In this document: positions 1-12,776 of the stretch, piece by piece | Layout: each line of letters begins with the position of its first letter | How positions within the stretch are numbered: position 1 is the first letter of the stretch | NCBI GenBank assembly: GCA_958496175.1 | Contig: OY292275.1 | Coordinates: forward strand, 59,287,701-59,351,700 | Direction: 5' to 3' | Source: Sisyra terminalis | Lineage: Eukaryota > Arthropoda > Insecta > Neuroptera > Sisyridae | Length of the DNA: 64,000 nucleotides | Notes under the pieces: generated by a model | Databases searched by the model: none | The model's input: only the letters and a program-made list of their open reading frames with translations | What the model was told of the DNA's origin: nothing | Position numbers and translations under genes: made by a program

Positions 1-3000
1 TTAATCCCAAATTATAAATAAAAGAGCTTTTATAGCGGTGGCATTTATATATATTTTTTTAAATGAAAAAACACTTATTGTAACATAACTATAATAGTTA
101 GACATATGCTGTCGGTCTATTTTTTGTAGATAATGATATGTTCTGCAAAATCGTACTACATTATTTTATTCTATAACCAATAGTTTTCGCAGCGCACATG
201 ATAAAAGAATGTTTTTTGGGAATTTTTTCAGACCTTGGGTTACATTATTGGAGTTTTAGTATGGATCTCTAACTTTTTTGAAAATTTAATATAGCCTATG
301 TTCACCGGAAATAGTGTAGCTTCCTAACAGTGAAAGAATTTTTCAAATCGGTCAAGTAGTTTTGGAGCCTATTCAAAGCAAACAAACAATCAAATATTTC
401 CTCTTTATAATAATAGATAGATTACCCTGGTCGTATCATTTACTGACAACCAATTAAATGCTTATGAAAAATGGTTATTATATTAAAAATTAATCTCAAA
501 CATTGACAGGGTCACATTTATTTGATACAATTGAGTATAAAAAACGTATCTATTCAATATAATAGCATCGTATGTATTGTAAAAATAATTGAATTTCTTT
601 CCAGAAGTATAGGCATTCCATTATACACTCCAGCCAATCGTATGTATGGCTTTAAAAAATCTATAGAAATTTTTTTAAAAAAAGCACATTTCTACATAAT
701 TTTTATCAAAGATGTTCCTTCGCTAATTCTCTTTTATTAAAAAATTAAATCTATTCAAATATAAAATCCTTTGATAGCTCCAACGTTTTATGAAACGCCT
801 TCAAAATCAATTTACAAGAAAAAAAATGTTACACTGTTTTAATTAATCAAATGCCTCAACTAATTAATTTAATTTCCTTTCATGTATTACAGAATAAAAA
901 AAAAAATTACAAAGCAAAAAAAATTTTATCTACTTTCCATTCTCATTATTTTTCTTGTATCGTTTCATCAACCGTTACGAAGTAAACAGGATTTTATTTC
1001 GAAACTCCTGCAGGATATTTCTAACAAAGTCTAATTTTAATAAGGCGATGTGTACAACACAGTGAGAGTTTAGGGTTTAGGGGGAGCGAAGTGAATGGCA
1101 AAGAATTCAATCTAGCAGACAGTAGAAGAGGAATTTAAGGGATGAAGCCACATTAACAACAAGATCATCATTCAACATTATTTCATATATGTGTATACAC
1201 AGATAAATGTTGTACACGCAACTTTCATGATGAATTGATTGAGGGCGGGGGTGCAATAAGCCTTGGCAGACATATCAACCCTATGCAATAGTAAACAAGA
1301 GGTTGATGTGCGTGAATAAATTCTCCCTGGTTTTGATTGTGATAAATTTTCTTGTGTTCATCAAAATTTCAATTGGAAACCCGCGAAATATTTGCGCAAC
1401 AGCTGCTGCATTGACCATAGATAAACTTAATGGCCATTTGTTTGATTATGTGCAACACTCGCTAAGGGTTGGGGTGAGTTTGTACAATGGTCTTGTGATG
1501 CATTGAAATGCAGAAATGTTTATACAAAAAGAAACTTCAAAGACTTTTATTAAAATATTTCTTTTTTTCTGTCAATTAATTTAAGTCAAAAAGAGAACGG
1601 GATAGTCGTAAATCAAATTATAATTAGTTTGATGAAAAAAATTTAAACTATTTTTAAGTACGTATTTGCAGCTACCCTCAGTCTAGACGAGTGTATGAAG
1701 AAAAAAAAATAGTTTAAAATTTCAATTTCGTAAATATTTTAGGGGAGGAATTTGGCGTTGATGTTCAAATTTTAGATAACAGATTACAAGTTAACAGATA
1801 AGAAAAAATAGGATTTTAAACATATTTTTCTGGAAAAAAAAATGTTTCCTTTAACTTTAACTGGTTTAATTTTTTCCTAATCCTCGATTTGTTTTTAGAA
1901 TTACTTCAAAAAAATCCTTCTTGATAGAATAAGTAAAAGCTCAATTTAAAAGAAGTGCATTTAAATTTTGTATAGATGAAGAAGATTCATTTATTTTTCT
2001 ACAGTGATCTCCTTTAAAATTAATTTTTCGGAAATCTGTATTTTTTATGAATCCTTAGAGCACAAATACAAAATTTTGAAAAAAATCATCTTAGGGGGAA
2101 CTTAATAGTTGTTATGGTAAAGAAATCTTTGAGGAAATATAAGAAAAACCTGAATTTTCTTTGGTAGGAAATCAGAATATTTGTAGGCTTTTCTAATAGC
2201 ACTTTATTTTCTGACAAAACCTCATCACACCTTTAGGTTTAGTACCAAAGTAGATAAATGCAGAATTAGGTGGAAGACAGAGCTTTTAAAGATACTTTAA
2301 GAAAGTATTGATATACTTGATAAGTTACTTTTTTTTTAAAATATCCAAAGTTACTTTGGGTTTTTAATTATTCATAAAAGATGGAATTTAAATAGTTATC
2401 TTAAGTTACTTTTTAGGATAATGAAGAAAAAACATTTTTAGTTACTTAGAATATTATGTAGATTTTTACTAAGTTTTGCAACGTATTAGGTAATCAGGAA
2501 ATCAGATAATGATTTTTTCTTTACTAATTTAACAAATTGGATAGCTTGTATGTCTAATCCCTCTTAAACAAAACATCAAAAATAAAACATCCCCCTTAAA
2601 AATCATGAAAGATTAATATATTAGATATAAATTGTATTTTATAGAACCAAAAGTAAAATCAATTCTGTGTCTAATCTCTTGATATATCGGTATCTAAGAT
2701 ACTTTTTAAGCCACAAGATTCATTGCCTTTCATTGCCTAAATAGCCAATTCCAGAAAGCTTAACCGAAATTTTACAATATCTTTCCTTTTCTCGACATCT
2801 TTTATCAGATTTTGACCTGATTAATAGGGTTCATATTTGGATGTTTGATGAATACTATAATTCTTATAAATATGCGCTTAACTAATATCGATACGATAAT
2901 TCAAAAATGTCTACAAAAATTATATCGCTTGACCCTTAAGACCTTTTGACTCAATTAACACCACCAATGTGTCTAAGTTGAATTAAATTTGACTTGATTT

Positions 3001-3047
3001 TTCGGATTGGGACTTTTTTGGTGTGTATACGACTAACTCTTCTTTAC
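1..3047. other. AT-rich non-coding stretch, nothing recognised
   Basis: No exon, RNA gene or recognisable transposon coding fragment was found on either strand. The open frames here are short, are rich in Phe, Ile, Lys and Asn, and look like chance frames in AT-rich DNA. Runs of A and T are frequent. If trio starts further left, this is intron sequence; it could also be intergenic. Confidence 0.5.
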
Positions 3048-3490
3048 TAGCGTGATTTTTTTTTTACTTTGTTTTTTTTTTTTTTTTTTTTTTTGGTGTA
3101 ATCGTGAAATTTTGTTGGAAAAACCAAAAAAAAAAATCTGTTTGAGAGTTTGAAAGTTTGATGGAAAAATCAGGTTCAGTAGCCCGTACTACCTCACCGG
3201 TGTGAGTTGCGACTTTGTCGCAATGGGCACTTTTGTAGAGCGTTTAATTCTGAGTCATAATCACCTTCGGTAAAAGCGATCCCATAAAATGCCGCTGAGA
3301 TATAGAAATTTAAAAATAAAAAATCAAAGTTTCCGTATATTTTCAACGGGAAATCTTTACACGTCTTGGTCGAGGACTTAAAATTAATATTAAGGGCTCA
3401 AACTTTCAGAGAATTTTTTTTTGGTATTTCCAACAAAATTTCACGATGGGACCAAAAAAAGTTAAAAAAACTAAAAAAAAAATCATCCTA
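3048..3490. mobile_element. Hairpin MITE, GTAGAGC superfamily, family 3
   Basis: The two ends are inverted copies: left TAGCGTGAT with a T-run followed by ATCGTGAAATTTTGTTGGAA, and right TTCCAACAAAATTTCACGAT with an A-run ending ATCATCCTA. The interior holds a TTTTGTAGAGC segment and a TTAATATTAAGGGCTCAAAC segment shared with the other long hairpin elements of the window. About 443 bp, no ORF. The TA at both outer edges suggests a TA target site, as for Tc1/mariner-type MITEs, which is an inference. A run of about 24 T lies at 3071-3094. Confidence 0.7.
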
Positions 3491-6400
3491 TTCTTTACTC
3501 ATAAGGCTATAGCCTATTCACAACCATAAAGTGGTTGAACAAAATTTCTTTAATTAAGACTCGTAAAGTCGTTTTAAAGATTGATAATCCTAATTGAATC
3601 AACAAGTCTCCCTCTATTTTTATCTCAATAGTTATTTTAAGGCTATCATTGAATGCCCCATAAAAATTATTCTTAACATTTTATTGATTTCATAATTTGC
3701 CGATCTAACATGGAATCTTTATTACTTAATGTCCTTGTCCATTATTTTAGAGTCCAACAAGCTGGCGAATGATTATAACTCTCGTAAAAGGGAATTAGCT
3801 GTTTATCGTTGAAAAACTACAATATAATCCTCGTGAAAAACTATAAATATTGGAATTTATAATTTAATGGTAAAGACTTGGCTTGAACGGAGGGTAAATC
3901 ATCAATCATATAAAAACCAAGTACCATGAACGACTGGGAATGGATAAGAATACTTTTACGAATGCCTATAAATTTAATAGTTTGACATCACATATGAATT
4001 CCGAAAAGGCAAACACATATAAATTAATTAATCATTGGAAATACAAACAAAGCAAGTATTACTTGTGTGTGTATATGTGTTCAGTCCAGCATCCCATTCG
4101 AGCCTCGTGTGATTAAAAAAACGAGATTTCATTTAACTTATATAGGAAATATTGTGGTATACGAAACGGTCGTGTTATATGCAGAGTATGATTTTGTGCG
4201 GTCAAGTTTAATGACACGATTGACGATTAATTATTTTAATGACGAACGTCGTTCGTTCAAATGTGCGACCGACTCAAAATGATTTTGTCGAACGGAAGTG
4301 ACCCCAAACGAATGAAATAACAACGCATAATGATAAAATAATAACACAAAACAAGACAAACATTGAAGACTGTATATGTATTATGTAGAGAAGTTGCAGA
4401 GAAAATATATCATATCTTATATAAGAAATATAAGCTCACATTCGTACAAGAAATCGACAGACTTTGAACAGACGAAATTTACCTTTGATGAATTAAAATC
4501 ATCCCTCGAGCCAATCAGCGAAACGTGCGACACAAAACGGAAAACATTCCTTTTTGGAAATGAAAATAAAAAAAATATGAAATCCCAGTCGCACAAAAGA
4601 AATGAACTTGTATACGGCAACAACAAAAAAAAAAATGCGAGAAAATACGTAGGTGAAATTTCGTTTTTCTTCCATTTCCACGTTTCTACTTCGACGGTTA
4701 CATCATCGTATTTATATCGTTTTATCAAACCCACCCACCCCCATCACTATACAGATTGTGCATTATAAAGTGCATCACTTGCAAAGGATATGAGTGCGTT
4801 TATATTCACGCTGACATCAACCATTCAAAAAAGAATAAAAATAAAAAATCCACCCTTACAAATCCATTGAAAATCCCACTCTCAGACGGTGGAGAATCTT
4901 TAATTTACAAGTCGTCGTCTGTCTCATTTATTTGATATATTTGCGACATTATTAAATTCATCTCCCAACACTCTCGTTTTCGTCACAATATCAATCCAAT
5001 TAAAAGCTCTTCAGGATTTGTCGTTAGAAAAAAAAAAGAAAAGAAAAATGTGCTTGAAAATCAAGAGCCAATTATTTACTTCAATCGCTTACAACTAAAT
5101 ACAATTCCTTTAAATTGCAACCCTTGTAAAAAAATCTAGTAAGGATAAATACCGTGTTGCCGGCAAAACTAAAGATTTTTTTTTCAACTCCATGGTAACA
5201 TCCCAAACACAAGTCTGGTCTTACAAGAAAATTTCGTACTTCTATTTTTTGATCCAACATTTCCATCATCAAATCAAAAACTTTATCATTTTGGATCTCT
5301 TTCCTCCATTAGTAGGACAAAACCAGTGGCATAGCTACCTAAGGGTTAGGTGGGGCAGTGCCCCGGGACCCTTATCGAGGTATGCGGCTCGTAGGCTAGG
5401 GACAGTCAAGGAACTTGACAAAAAATTCTGATTTTTTTTAATTTTCTCATATTTACACCAGAATCAGAGAAAGCATCATCGAAAATAAAAGTATTGTGTT
5501 AAGAATTTGTATGAAGAACAACAAATTAATTAGAGTTATACAATTGATCTATAGATCAAAATTTTTAGTTAAGAATTTTTTTAAGCTTAGATGAAAATTA
5601 ATCTAATTTAAATTAGATGAATCTTTGTATGGAAAGCCAAGGGAAGCTAGGGAATTTGCTTGAGAAAAACCTGGACTTTCTATATATGATCAATTTTCGT
5701 TAATTTATCGTACATAAGATTCGATATTTTTGAAACTGTGAATTAAATTTAAAATAAAATGGAAATAAAATGAAATTTTTAGATTTCTATGAATAAGGGA
5801 AGACAATTCCTTTTTTTGTCCCCTTGATCAAATTGGGCAGCTTTTTTTAATAAAATCGAAAAGATATATGAGAAAGTATCAAAATCAAAAATTGATCGCT
5901 AATAATTTGATCGTTGATACTAAAAGATTTATCCTACACAGTGATCTTGCTTTGTTGTAGATCACTTGGTAAATCATCAGTATTATAGTGGATGGATATA
6001 TGATTATACATATGTACAATAAGAAACACAATATTTATTAAAAATCTATTTCCCTGAACTTACATATAAATAATTTCAAAAGCCACTGTATCGCCAGACA
6101 ACTTGAGTATTGGTGCATTTACTTTTATGTAAGAAAAAATAGTTAAAAAATATTTTACCTTAAATACATATTTTCAGGTAATTAATTAATGAATTATTAT
6201 TTATGTCTATGACACAATTTCATTATTATTCATTTCAATTTCATTACAACGCGTTTAAACAAATTGTTGTAAAGCTATAAACAAATTTCATTACGGAAAT
6301 AATTATTTGTTAAGGACATTGGTTAGTCCCAATTTTTGAATTCTTATTTATGTATTTTGGTGTTATGGGAACTTGATCGCTATGTACATGAAAGCTTTTA

Positions 6401-6705
6401 AAAGTTGCCATATTTTTATTTCTTGGGAAAAATGATATATTGTGAATTTTTGTGTTCGTAGTTGTGGGTTTCTGTATACATTGTATGATAACTTTCCGTT
6501 TTCCTTGATGATTGTTGCATCCAAAAAATTAACATTTGAAGTGAATTTTGTTTAGATCCGATACCATTTTGCCAACCTGTCGAGAAGTTTCGTTAAATAG
6601 TATAATAGTATAAGGGTGTCATCCACATATCTTCCGTAATATACTATTTTATAGTGGAAGTTCATGTGAAGTGGTTTATACTAATGTCGGCTAGTAGTCC
6701 TAAAG
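3491..6705. other. Non-coding stretch with one CpG-richer island
   Basis: No exon recognised. Positions about 4060-4300 have more CpG and lower AT than their surroundings, including a GACGAACGTCGTTCG palindrome at about 4240-4255; this could be a regulatory element. The 130-codon frame at 4376-4768 and the opposing 105-codon frame are compositionally like chance frames. A transposon end remnant lies at 5324. Confidence 0.4.
5324..5420. mobile_element. Transposon end remnant (CAGTGGCATAGC...), hAT-like
   Basis: The segment begins CAGTGGCATAGCTACC and continues with GGGGCAGTGCCCCGGGACCC, a locally GC-rich stretch in AT-rich DNA. This opening resembles common insect and vertebrate hAT-type termini (CAGTGGCGTAGC). 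No matching second terminus or target duplication could be identified, so this is a fragment. The similarity is from memory of the family's terminal motif, not from a search. Confidence 0.4.
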
Positions 6706-7212
6706 GGAATTTAATGCTCTACAAAAAAGGTCTCTTAACATTTTTACCTAAAATCACCTTTTCAAAAGTTATTCACCAATTCACCAAGTTATTCACCACA
6801 AGTTATGAACCAATTTTGAAAGAGTGATTTTATCTAAAGTTGTTAAGAGACCTTTTTTGTAGAGCATAAATTCCCCTCAAGAATCTATATTGCTCATGTC
6901 TATATATTTATTTGTTCGTTAGTTACAAAATTCCAAAATAAAGAAGATAAATCTAAAAATTATATCAATGTCTGAAGCTTGATTATTCGGAAACGACGTG
7001 TCTGGCAAAAATTTTCAAAAAGACCTTTTTTGTAGGGAATTTAATTTCCTATAAATATATGTGCAGATGATTTTTTTTACCTTGATCGTTTGACAGCATT
7101 GGCGCAAAAATGAAAGCACAAATAAAAAATCCAAATTAAAGATGATTGACCTCTTCATATTAATATTAAGGACTCAAACTTTCCCGATATTTTGTTTTGT
7201 CACCTTGAACAA
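6706..7212. mobile_element. Truncated hairpin MITE, family 2 (GGCCCAGTCTA type)
   Basis: Contains the inner part of the left arm (GCTCTACAAAAAAGGTCTC), the loop and most of the right arm (TTTTTTGTAGAGCAT, then ...TTAATATTAAGGACTCAAAC). It matches the complete copy at 12777-13717 over its length. The outer left arm and the outer right terminus are missing. No coding capacity. Confidence 0.75.
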
Positions 7213-8902
7213 TAAAAGGGAACCCATAGGCATACCTCTCTTATAGCGATGGAATTATATTATGACTCGAAAATAATACATTAAAATATTTAATCAATGT
7301 TAAATATTTCCAGGGTTGCAACAAGTGTCAAATATTTCCCACTTTTCTAGTTACATTTTCTTTAGTTTTTCCTCGAATTAAGGCAAAACTAATTATTGCA
7401 CATCGATGACTTCTTCCTAAAAAAATCCCAACTAAATCCAAGTACTGACGTCTATTTTTGAATTCGTTTGAAATCTTGAAACATTTTTCTTTGACAAAAA
7501 AAGGAAATATTATAGTTATTTAGTATAATAGAGAAAGTAAGAACTATGAAAATGAAAATTCAATAGTAATATGAATCATTATGTACATCACTTTGGAAGC
7601 AGAAGAGTCAGAAATTTGATATTTTGATAAATTTTTTTCTACAATTTTTATTTCCTATCCATCATTCTTAGAGGAGGCTAAAACTATCAAACTTGTCTTA
7701 CATATCTTATGAATAACCAAACAATATGTAGGTACTTAGTCCAAAATAATCCGAAACCGACTGAATTTTAGACAATTCTTTAAAGTTCAAGGATTTTCTC
7801 AACCTTCGTTTCTGCAACAGATCCTCTCATTCTTTACTCTTTTTTTCCCATTTGCGTTTTTTTAACCTTCTTAGAACAAGAAGTGCATAATATTTTTTTA
7901 ATTTTGTTATAATATTAACGTTGTTAGTGCATTTGTAACATCAAAACTCTGTTGGAGATAATGTTTTTATATACCTAATAACCAGTTTATTTTATCGCAC
8001 TTGGCAAATTAAAATCAATTAACTCTTGGGATTTTAAACTGAATAGATTTTTCACTTAAAGTATCAAAAACACTTATCTTTCAGTGCAAGAAAATACAAG
8101 TAGCATTTTGATTATATGTATATGAAAATAATATACATTGGGAGTTTATTAAAAAATTAATTATTCATCTTTTTCCAAGAAGATAAAGAGGGCACTCAAT
8201 ATAAATAGAGTTTAATGCGTTTTTTTGTTTTCATCAAGCAAAATTAATTTTACAACCGTTGAATACAAAAAATCATTCTTCTCAAGTTGATTCATGAAAC
8301 TCAATGTCAAATTAATATGTGGCGTGGTTTCCGGTATGGCGAACAATTTAAATACAATTAGAGAGACGAAAAAAAATTGTTTATGTATGTCTTAGGAGTT
8401 GGAATTGGACGTTGAAGCATCTTGATTCAATTTAAAATATTCCTGTAGTGAAAAAAATTATAGATTTCAGATATATTTTTCTATTAAAATTCCAAGAGAT
8501 GTTTTGTCAAAGGTAATTGGACCGTGTTGAGAATAACACATATACTGGCATTGGCACGTGTTTAGGATTTTGGAAAATATATTTTTTCAAGAGGAAATTA
8601 AGGTTTTTTGGGGTTTGGTGTATAGCCTATTGTTTTTAGGCTTGGCTGTGGTCGGGATATGTAATTTTTGGGAGTTTTTTTGTGCTGGGTATAATAAAGA
8701 TTATACGTTTGAAATATTCAAGTTCTATATGGATGTGCCAAGAAAAAAATGACTTGGATGGGTTATATTTGAAGAGGGGAAGGATTCATATAGAATCTTG
8801 TAAAAGGGAAATTGGGAAGCCCAAGAAAAAAGCAAGAAGCGGAATTAAAAAAGGGAATAGAAACTTGCCTATTTGAATTAAATTTTCAGTGGAATTCAAT
8901 GC
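7213..8902. other. Non-coding stretch, nothing recognised
   Basis: AT-rich sequence without recognisable exon, RNA gene or transposon protein. Short frames around 8558-8876 on the + strand show no family motif. Confidence 0.4.
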
Positions 8903-9047
8903 CATATCGTTCGCATAACAGTTCAAAAATCACTTACTTTATCGTTTTCCACTTCGCACGGATGTCCCAAAATTGAACAGACATCCGACATCAAGACATC
9001 AAGTGACATCAGATTGATGAGAAAGTGTAAATAACAATGGTGAACAA
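8903..9047. repeat. Direct repeat, left copy, flanking hairpin MITE
   Basis: Shares about 120-130 bp with 10099-10225 in the same orientation, including CACTTCGCACGGATGTCCCA and a run ending GTAAATAACAATGGTGAA. The two copies sit immediately outside the hairpin element at 9048-10063. This is far longer than a normal target-site duplication. Confidence 0.8.
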
Positions 9048-10063
9048 TAGACTGATTTAAAAAAAAAAATGATGATTTTTTTTTAATTATATCGAAAATA
9101 TTGTTGGGAATGACAAAAAAATTCTGTGAAAGTTTAACCTCTTAATATTAATTTTAAGAGGTTCTGCATCGCAAATTTCGATTTTCCATTTAAATAACAG
9201 GGGAACAATATTCTCTTGCACTTTGAAATTTTATAGCTTACGTTGGTGACAATATTTCGGAATGACCAAGATATATTCTTGCAGGAAATTGCACGATCTA
9301 CAAAAAAGGTCTTTGTACAAATTTTGGATATATTTATTCCTTCAAAAGTTATTCGAGGTCAAAGTTGAACTAAAGAGAAATTTTAATATTTTTTCAATTT
9401 TTTGACGCAATCATCAATTTTATGAGAAAATTTTATAGGGTACTTTTTTGTAGAGCACTTTTTTTCCTATAACTTATCTTTATAAAAGTTTTTGATATTT
9501 TTTACAGGTTCTAAGTTATTTGCATTATGTAATTTGTATCGATGGATTCATTAGCTATAATAAAATTACGAATATTTTCAGTTCATTGCAAATAACTTAG
9601 AACCTGTGAAAAATATCAAAAACTTTTATAGAAATAAGTTATAGAAAAAAAAGTGCTCTACAAAAAATGTCCTATCAAATTTTCTCATAAAATTGATGGT
9701 TGCGTCAAAAAATTGAAAAAATATTAAAATTTCTCTTTAGTTCAACTTTGACCTCGAATAACTTTTGAAGGAATAAATATATCAAAAATTTGTACATGAC
9801 CTTTTTTGTAGATCGTTCAATTTTCTACAAGAATGTACTTAGGTCATTCCGAAATATTTTCACCAACGTGAGCTATAAAATTCCAAAGTGCAAGAGAATA
9901 TTGTTCCCATGTTATTTAAATGGAAAATCGAAATTTGCGATGCGGCACCTCTTAATATTAATATTAAGAGCTTAAACTTTCACAGGATTTTTTTTGTCAT
10001 TCCCAACAATATTTTCGATATAATTAAGAAAAAAAAAATCATAATTTTTTTTGAATCAGTCTA
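9048..10063. mobile_element. Long hairpin MITE, family 1 (TAGACTGATT ends), loop type A
   Basis: About 1016 bp, almost entirely one inverted repeat. The left arm starts TAGACTGATT plus an A-run and the right arm ends with a T-run and GAATCAGTCTA. Arms pair over roughly 480 bp each; the spacer near 9520-9590 contains GTATCGATGGATTCATTAGC. Marker segments occur in both arms as complements: ATATCGAAAATATTGTTGGG, TTAATATTAA, CTACAAAAAAGGTC and AAAGTTATTCGAGGTCAAAG. No transposase, so non-autonomous; TA at both ends suggests a Tc1/mariner-type partner (inference). Related copies lie at 27631, 36252 and 63272. Confidence 0.85.
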
Positions 10064-10098
10064 ATAACCACTATAACCAAAAAAAAAGAGGAAAAGTT

Positions 10099-10225
10099 CC
10101 ATATTGTTTGCATGATAGTCCAAAAATCATTTACTATATTGTTTTCCCACTTCGCACGGATGTCCCAAAATTGAATAGTGACATCAGATTGATGAGGAAG
10201 TGTAAATAACAATGGTGAATAATAT
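10099..10225. repeat. Direct repeat, right copy, flanking hairpin MITE
   Basis: Second copy of the segment at 8903-9047, same orientation, with scattered substitutions and a deletion of about 20 bp relative to the left copy. It does not belong to the MITE: other copies of the MITE lack it. Confidence 0.8.
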
Positions 10226-10296
10226 ACAAAAGTATATTTTGATTCGGAATTTGGTTTTGGCAAAGCCCCTACTCAATGTGCGTTGTTGTACACTCT

Positions 10297-10410
10297 TTAT
10301 CCGGGCGGGCGCTCCGGACGAATTGTTCGGTTTCTCTTTAGTATGACGGTTTTATGTGAAATGTTTTCAGTTGGAGTTGAGCTCCATAGTTTATCGTATA
10401 CACTCGACAT
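10297..10410 (-). other. Short open frame in a locally CpG-rich patch, unassigned
   Basis: On the minus strand an ATG-initiated frame of 37 codons runs through a patch with more GC than its surroundings (GGGCGGGCGCTCCGGACG on the + strand). The peptide begins MSSVYDKLWSS and ends RPERPPG; it is hydrophilic and basic, has no recognisable domain, and could be a first coding exon or chance. The opposite strand is also open here, which weakens the case. No splice model could be fixed. Confidence 0.2.
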
Positions 10411-12776
10411 TGTTGCGGAAACTTTAGCTCTTGATTGTTTACGAATGTGTGAATTTTTGGGAAAATCCCCCACGTGTTTTTAGTGACCATTGATGTTATC
10501 AGTGAATTTTGATTTGTTTATTATGATGTGCGGATTTGAAAATAATTAATGATATGGAATTTTCAATGGTTCGTAAAAGTAGTTGGTTGATTTTTGTGTT
10601 TGTGAGAATTAATTTTTGGTTGACTAATCTCATATTAACATTTTAACCGTAGAATTTGATTTGGGAAAAGCTTTTTAAAGTAATCCGAAATAGTCGATTG
10701 AAATTTCGATTCAATCGAATCAGTGCATTCCGTTTTTGTGATTCATCCAATCGATTTTTTACTTTGAACATCTTTGGGAATTTCAATTCGAAAATTAACA
10801 ATATAAAATTCCTCGAAGTCGTTTCGGTTAAATTCTCTTCTTCTTTTTTTGTGACATTTGCTTTGTTACAATTTTCATTGTTATTTTTTTTTCCTATTCT
10901 ATTAATCGTTTTTACCTTTTAAATGATAAACTTCATTCAATTGATCCAAAAAAAAAAAGAAGTTAATTTTGATCTTTCATTGAGATTTTAAAAATAGCAA
11001 TTTTATTTTTTCAAAGCAAAATAAAAGTTTGTTGAAATTTGGACTTCATTATCACTTGAAAGTTGCATCCAAATATAAATTACTTTCGAATGAAATTCCC
11101 AGTCCTGTTGCACTTGTTTTTAATATACAAACCACACGAATTTTCATGTAAAACATTAATAAATCTGATTTAATCGAAACCACACAATTTTTCTTGTTGG
11201 TATACCAAAAACCATCCCTTTGTTTTTCTCACCCCCCAAAAAAAAATACATATACTTATAAATTACCCCTTGAAGTAACTTTGTTTTTCTTTATTTTCCC
11301 ACATACATAACTTAACGAAAACTTAACTTTTACGAGTCGTTTATATCGTGCATCCATTCAATATTTCATTACTTAGCTTATTTCCACCCTCTTCAACATA
11401 ATTGTCGACAATATTTTAACGCAATCTTTGCAAAGAAACTGAAAAAGTGTGCTGCGGATATTGTTGTAAATAATGTGCTTGTGATCGAGAAAGTTTGATA
11501 ATTTTTTTCTCCTAATATAACAAAGATACATTAATCTGCTCACTGATTATAATATAATACATTATTAACATAATAATAACAACAACAACAAAAAAACGTA
11601 AAGATGGAGAGTTTTTGGGCAGTGGTTGTATTCTTTTCCTCGTTTGTTATCACTTCCTTGGCATCAGGAACGACACGAACTGCATCCACAACAATGAATT
11701 ACACAACATTGTAAATCTTGAATGTAAGACTTAAAATTTAACTCATAGATTTAGTGTATGTATAAGATGATCATATAGTATAAAGATTATAGCCAATATG
11801 GCAGTAGTTAATCCCATGGATTTTTTTTAATTTCTATTTTCTGCCTAACGGCAGATTCCTCAGCTTCGTCAATCTCTGGTCTTCTAAATCATATCAGGTG
11901 CCTTAATCCCTCGACAAAACATCCCCGTGAAAATATCCCCGACTATTGATCCTTTAATCATTAATTACTGATTTTTTTTGGGATATTTGATTTGCAGATT
12001 TTTTGTCAGAGAATCAAATATCACAGAATTCTTCTAATTGGGACTGTCCATTCTTTGTTTCAATAAATCCAGGATTTTAATGTATCTTCCTCCTTCTAGT
12101 TTGGGACCTTTCTGTTTCAGCAACATCAAATATGAAATATCCTTTTTTCCGTAGAATGTGATCCATTGATTTTGCTTCTCTTCTTATCACCACATCGATC
12201 GTTAATTGTTCTTCTCCCACGTGATGACTCGACCTATCCATTTAATGTTTTCCATTCTTCTTCAATGATAGAAATGATAAACTTTTTAAAGTTGAATAAA
12301 TTTGATATTTATGACAAATTATTTGTTATCAAACTATGATTGTTGAACTACCTACTCTAAACGTATGTAATTTCCAAAATATAATATTACAATACTTCAG
12401 CTTTTAAAGGTCTAGCAAAAGTTAGCACTAGATGACTGCATCCAGTGTATGAACATTTTTCTTTTCCACCTTATAGATTCGCCAAAAACTCTCAAAGAAG
12501 TTTAACTATTACGAATAAGAAAGACATTGAAATAAGTTTTACGAAAATTTTAGCCGAAATAGTTATTTTTAGGGAGATATTTAAATGGGAGTCTTGGAGT
12601 CCCTGATATTTAATCCTCCAACAAAATATCCCGAAACAATTTTTTTAATCAGTCTTAATGTCATTATTCCTTCATGTTTCCAGCAATTCATATTTCTTAA
12701 AGAAAGAATGCGTTAGGATATATGTTAGTTCATATATTTCTCTTTTGGGACTATACAAATTGGCGACATTCTATAT
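10411..12776. other. Non-coding stretch with fragments of a GACAAAATATCC repeat family
   Basis: No exon recognised. Around 11890-12010 and 12600-12650 lie degraded copies of a repeat whose hallmark is a CCTCGACAAAACATCC or GACAAAATATCC segment followed by ATTAATTACT; other pieces occur at 17690-17740, 34020-34300 and, inverted, 34780-34920. Confidence 0.4.

Noticed and set aside
4376..4768. 130-codon + frame and opposing 105-codon frame
   Set aside because: Both strands open, low-complexity Lys/Ser/Phe-rich products, no motif and no splice support; treated as chance.
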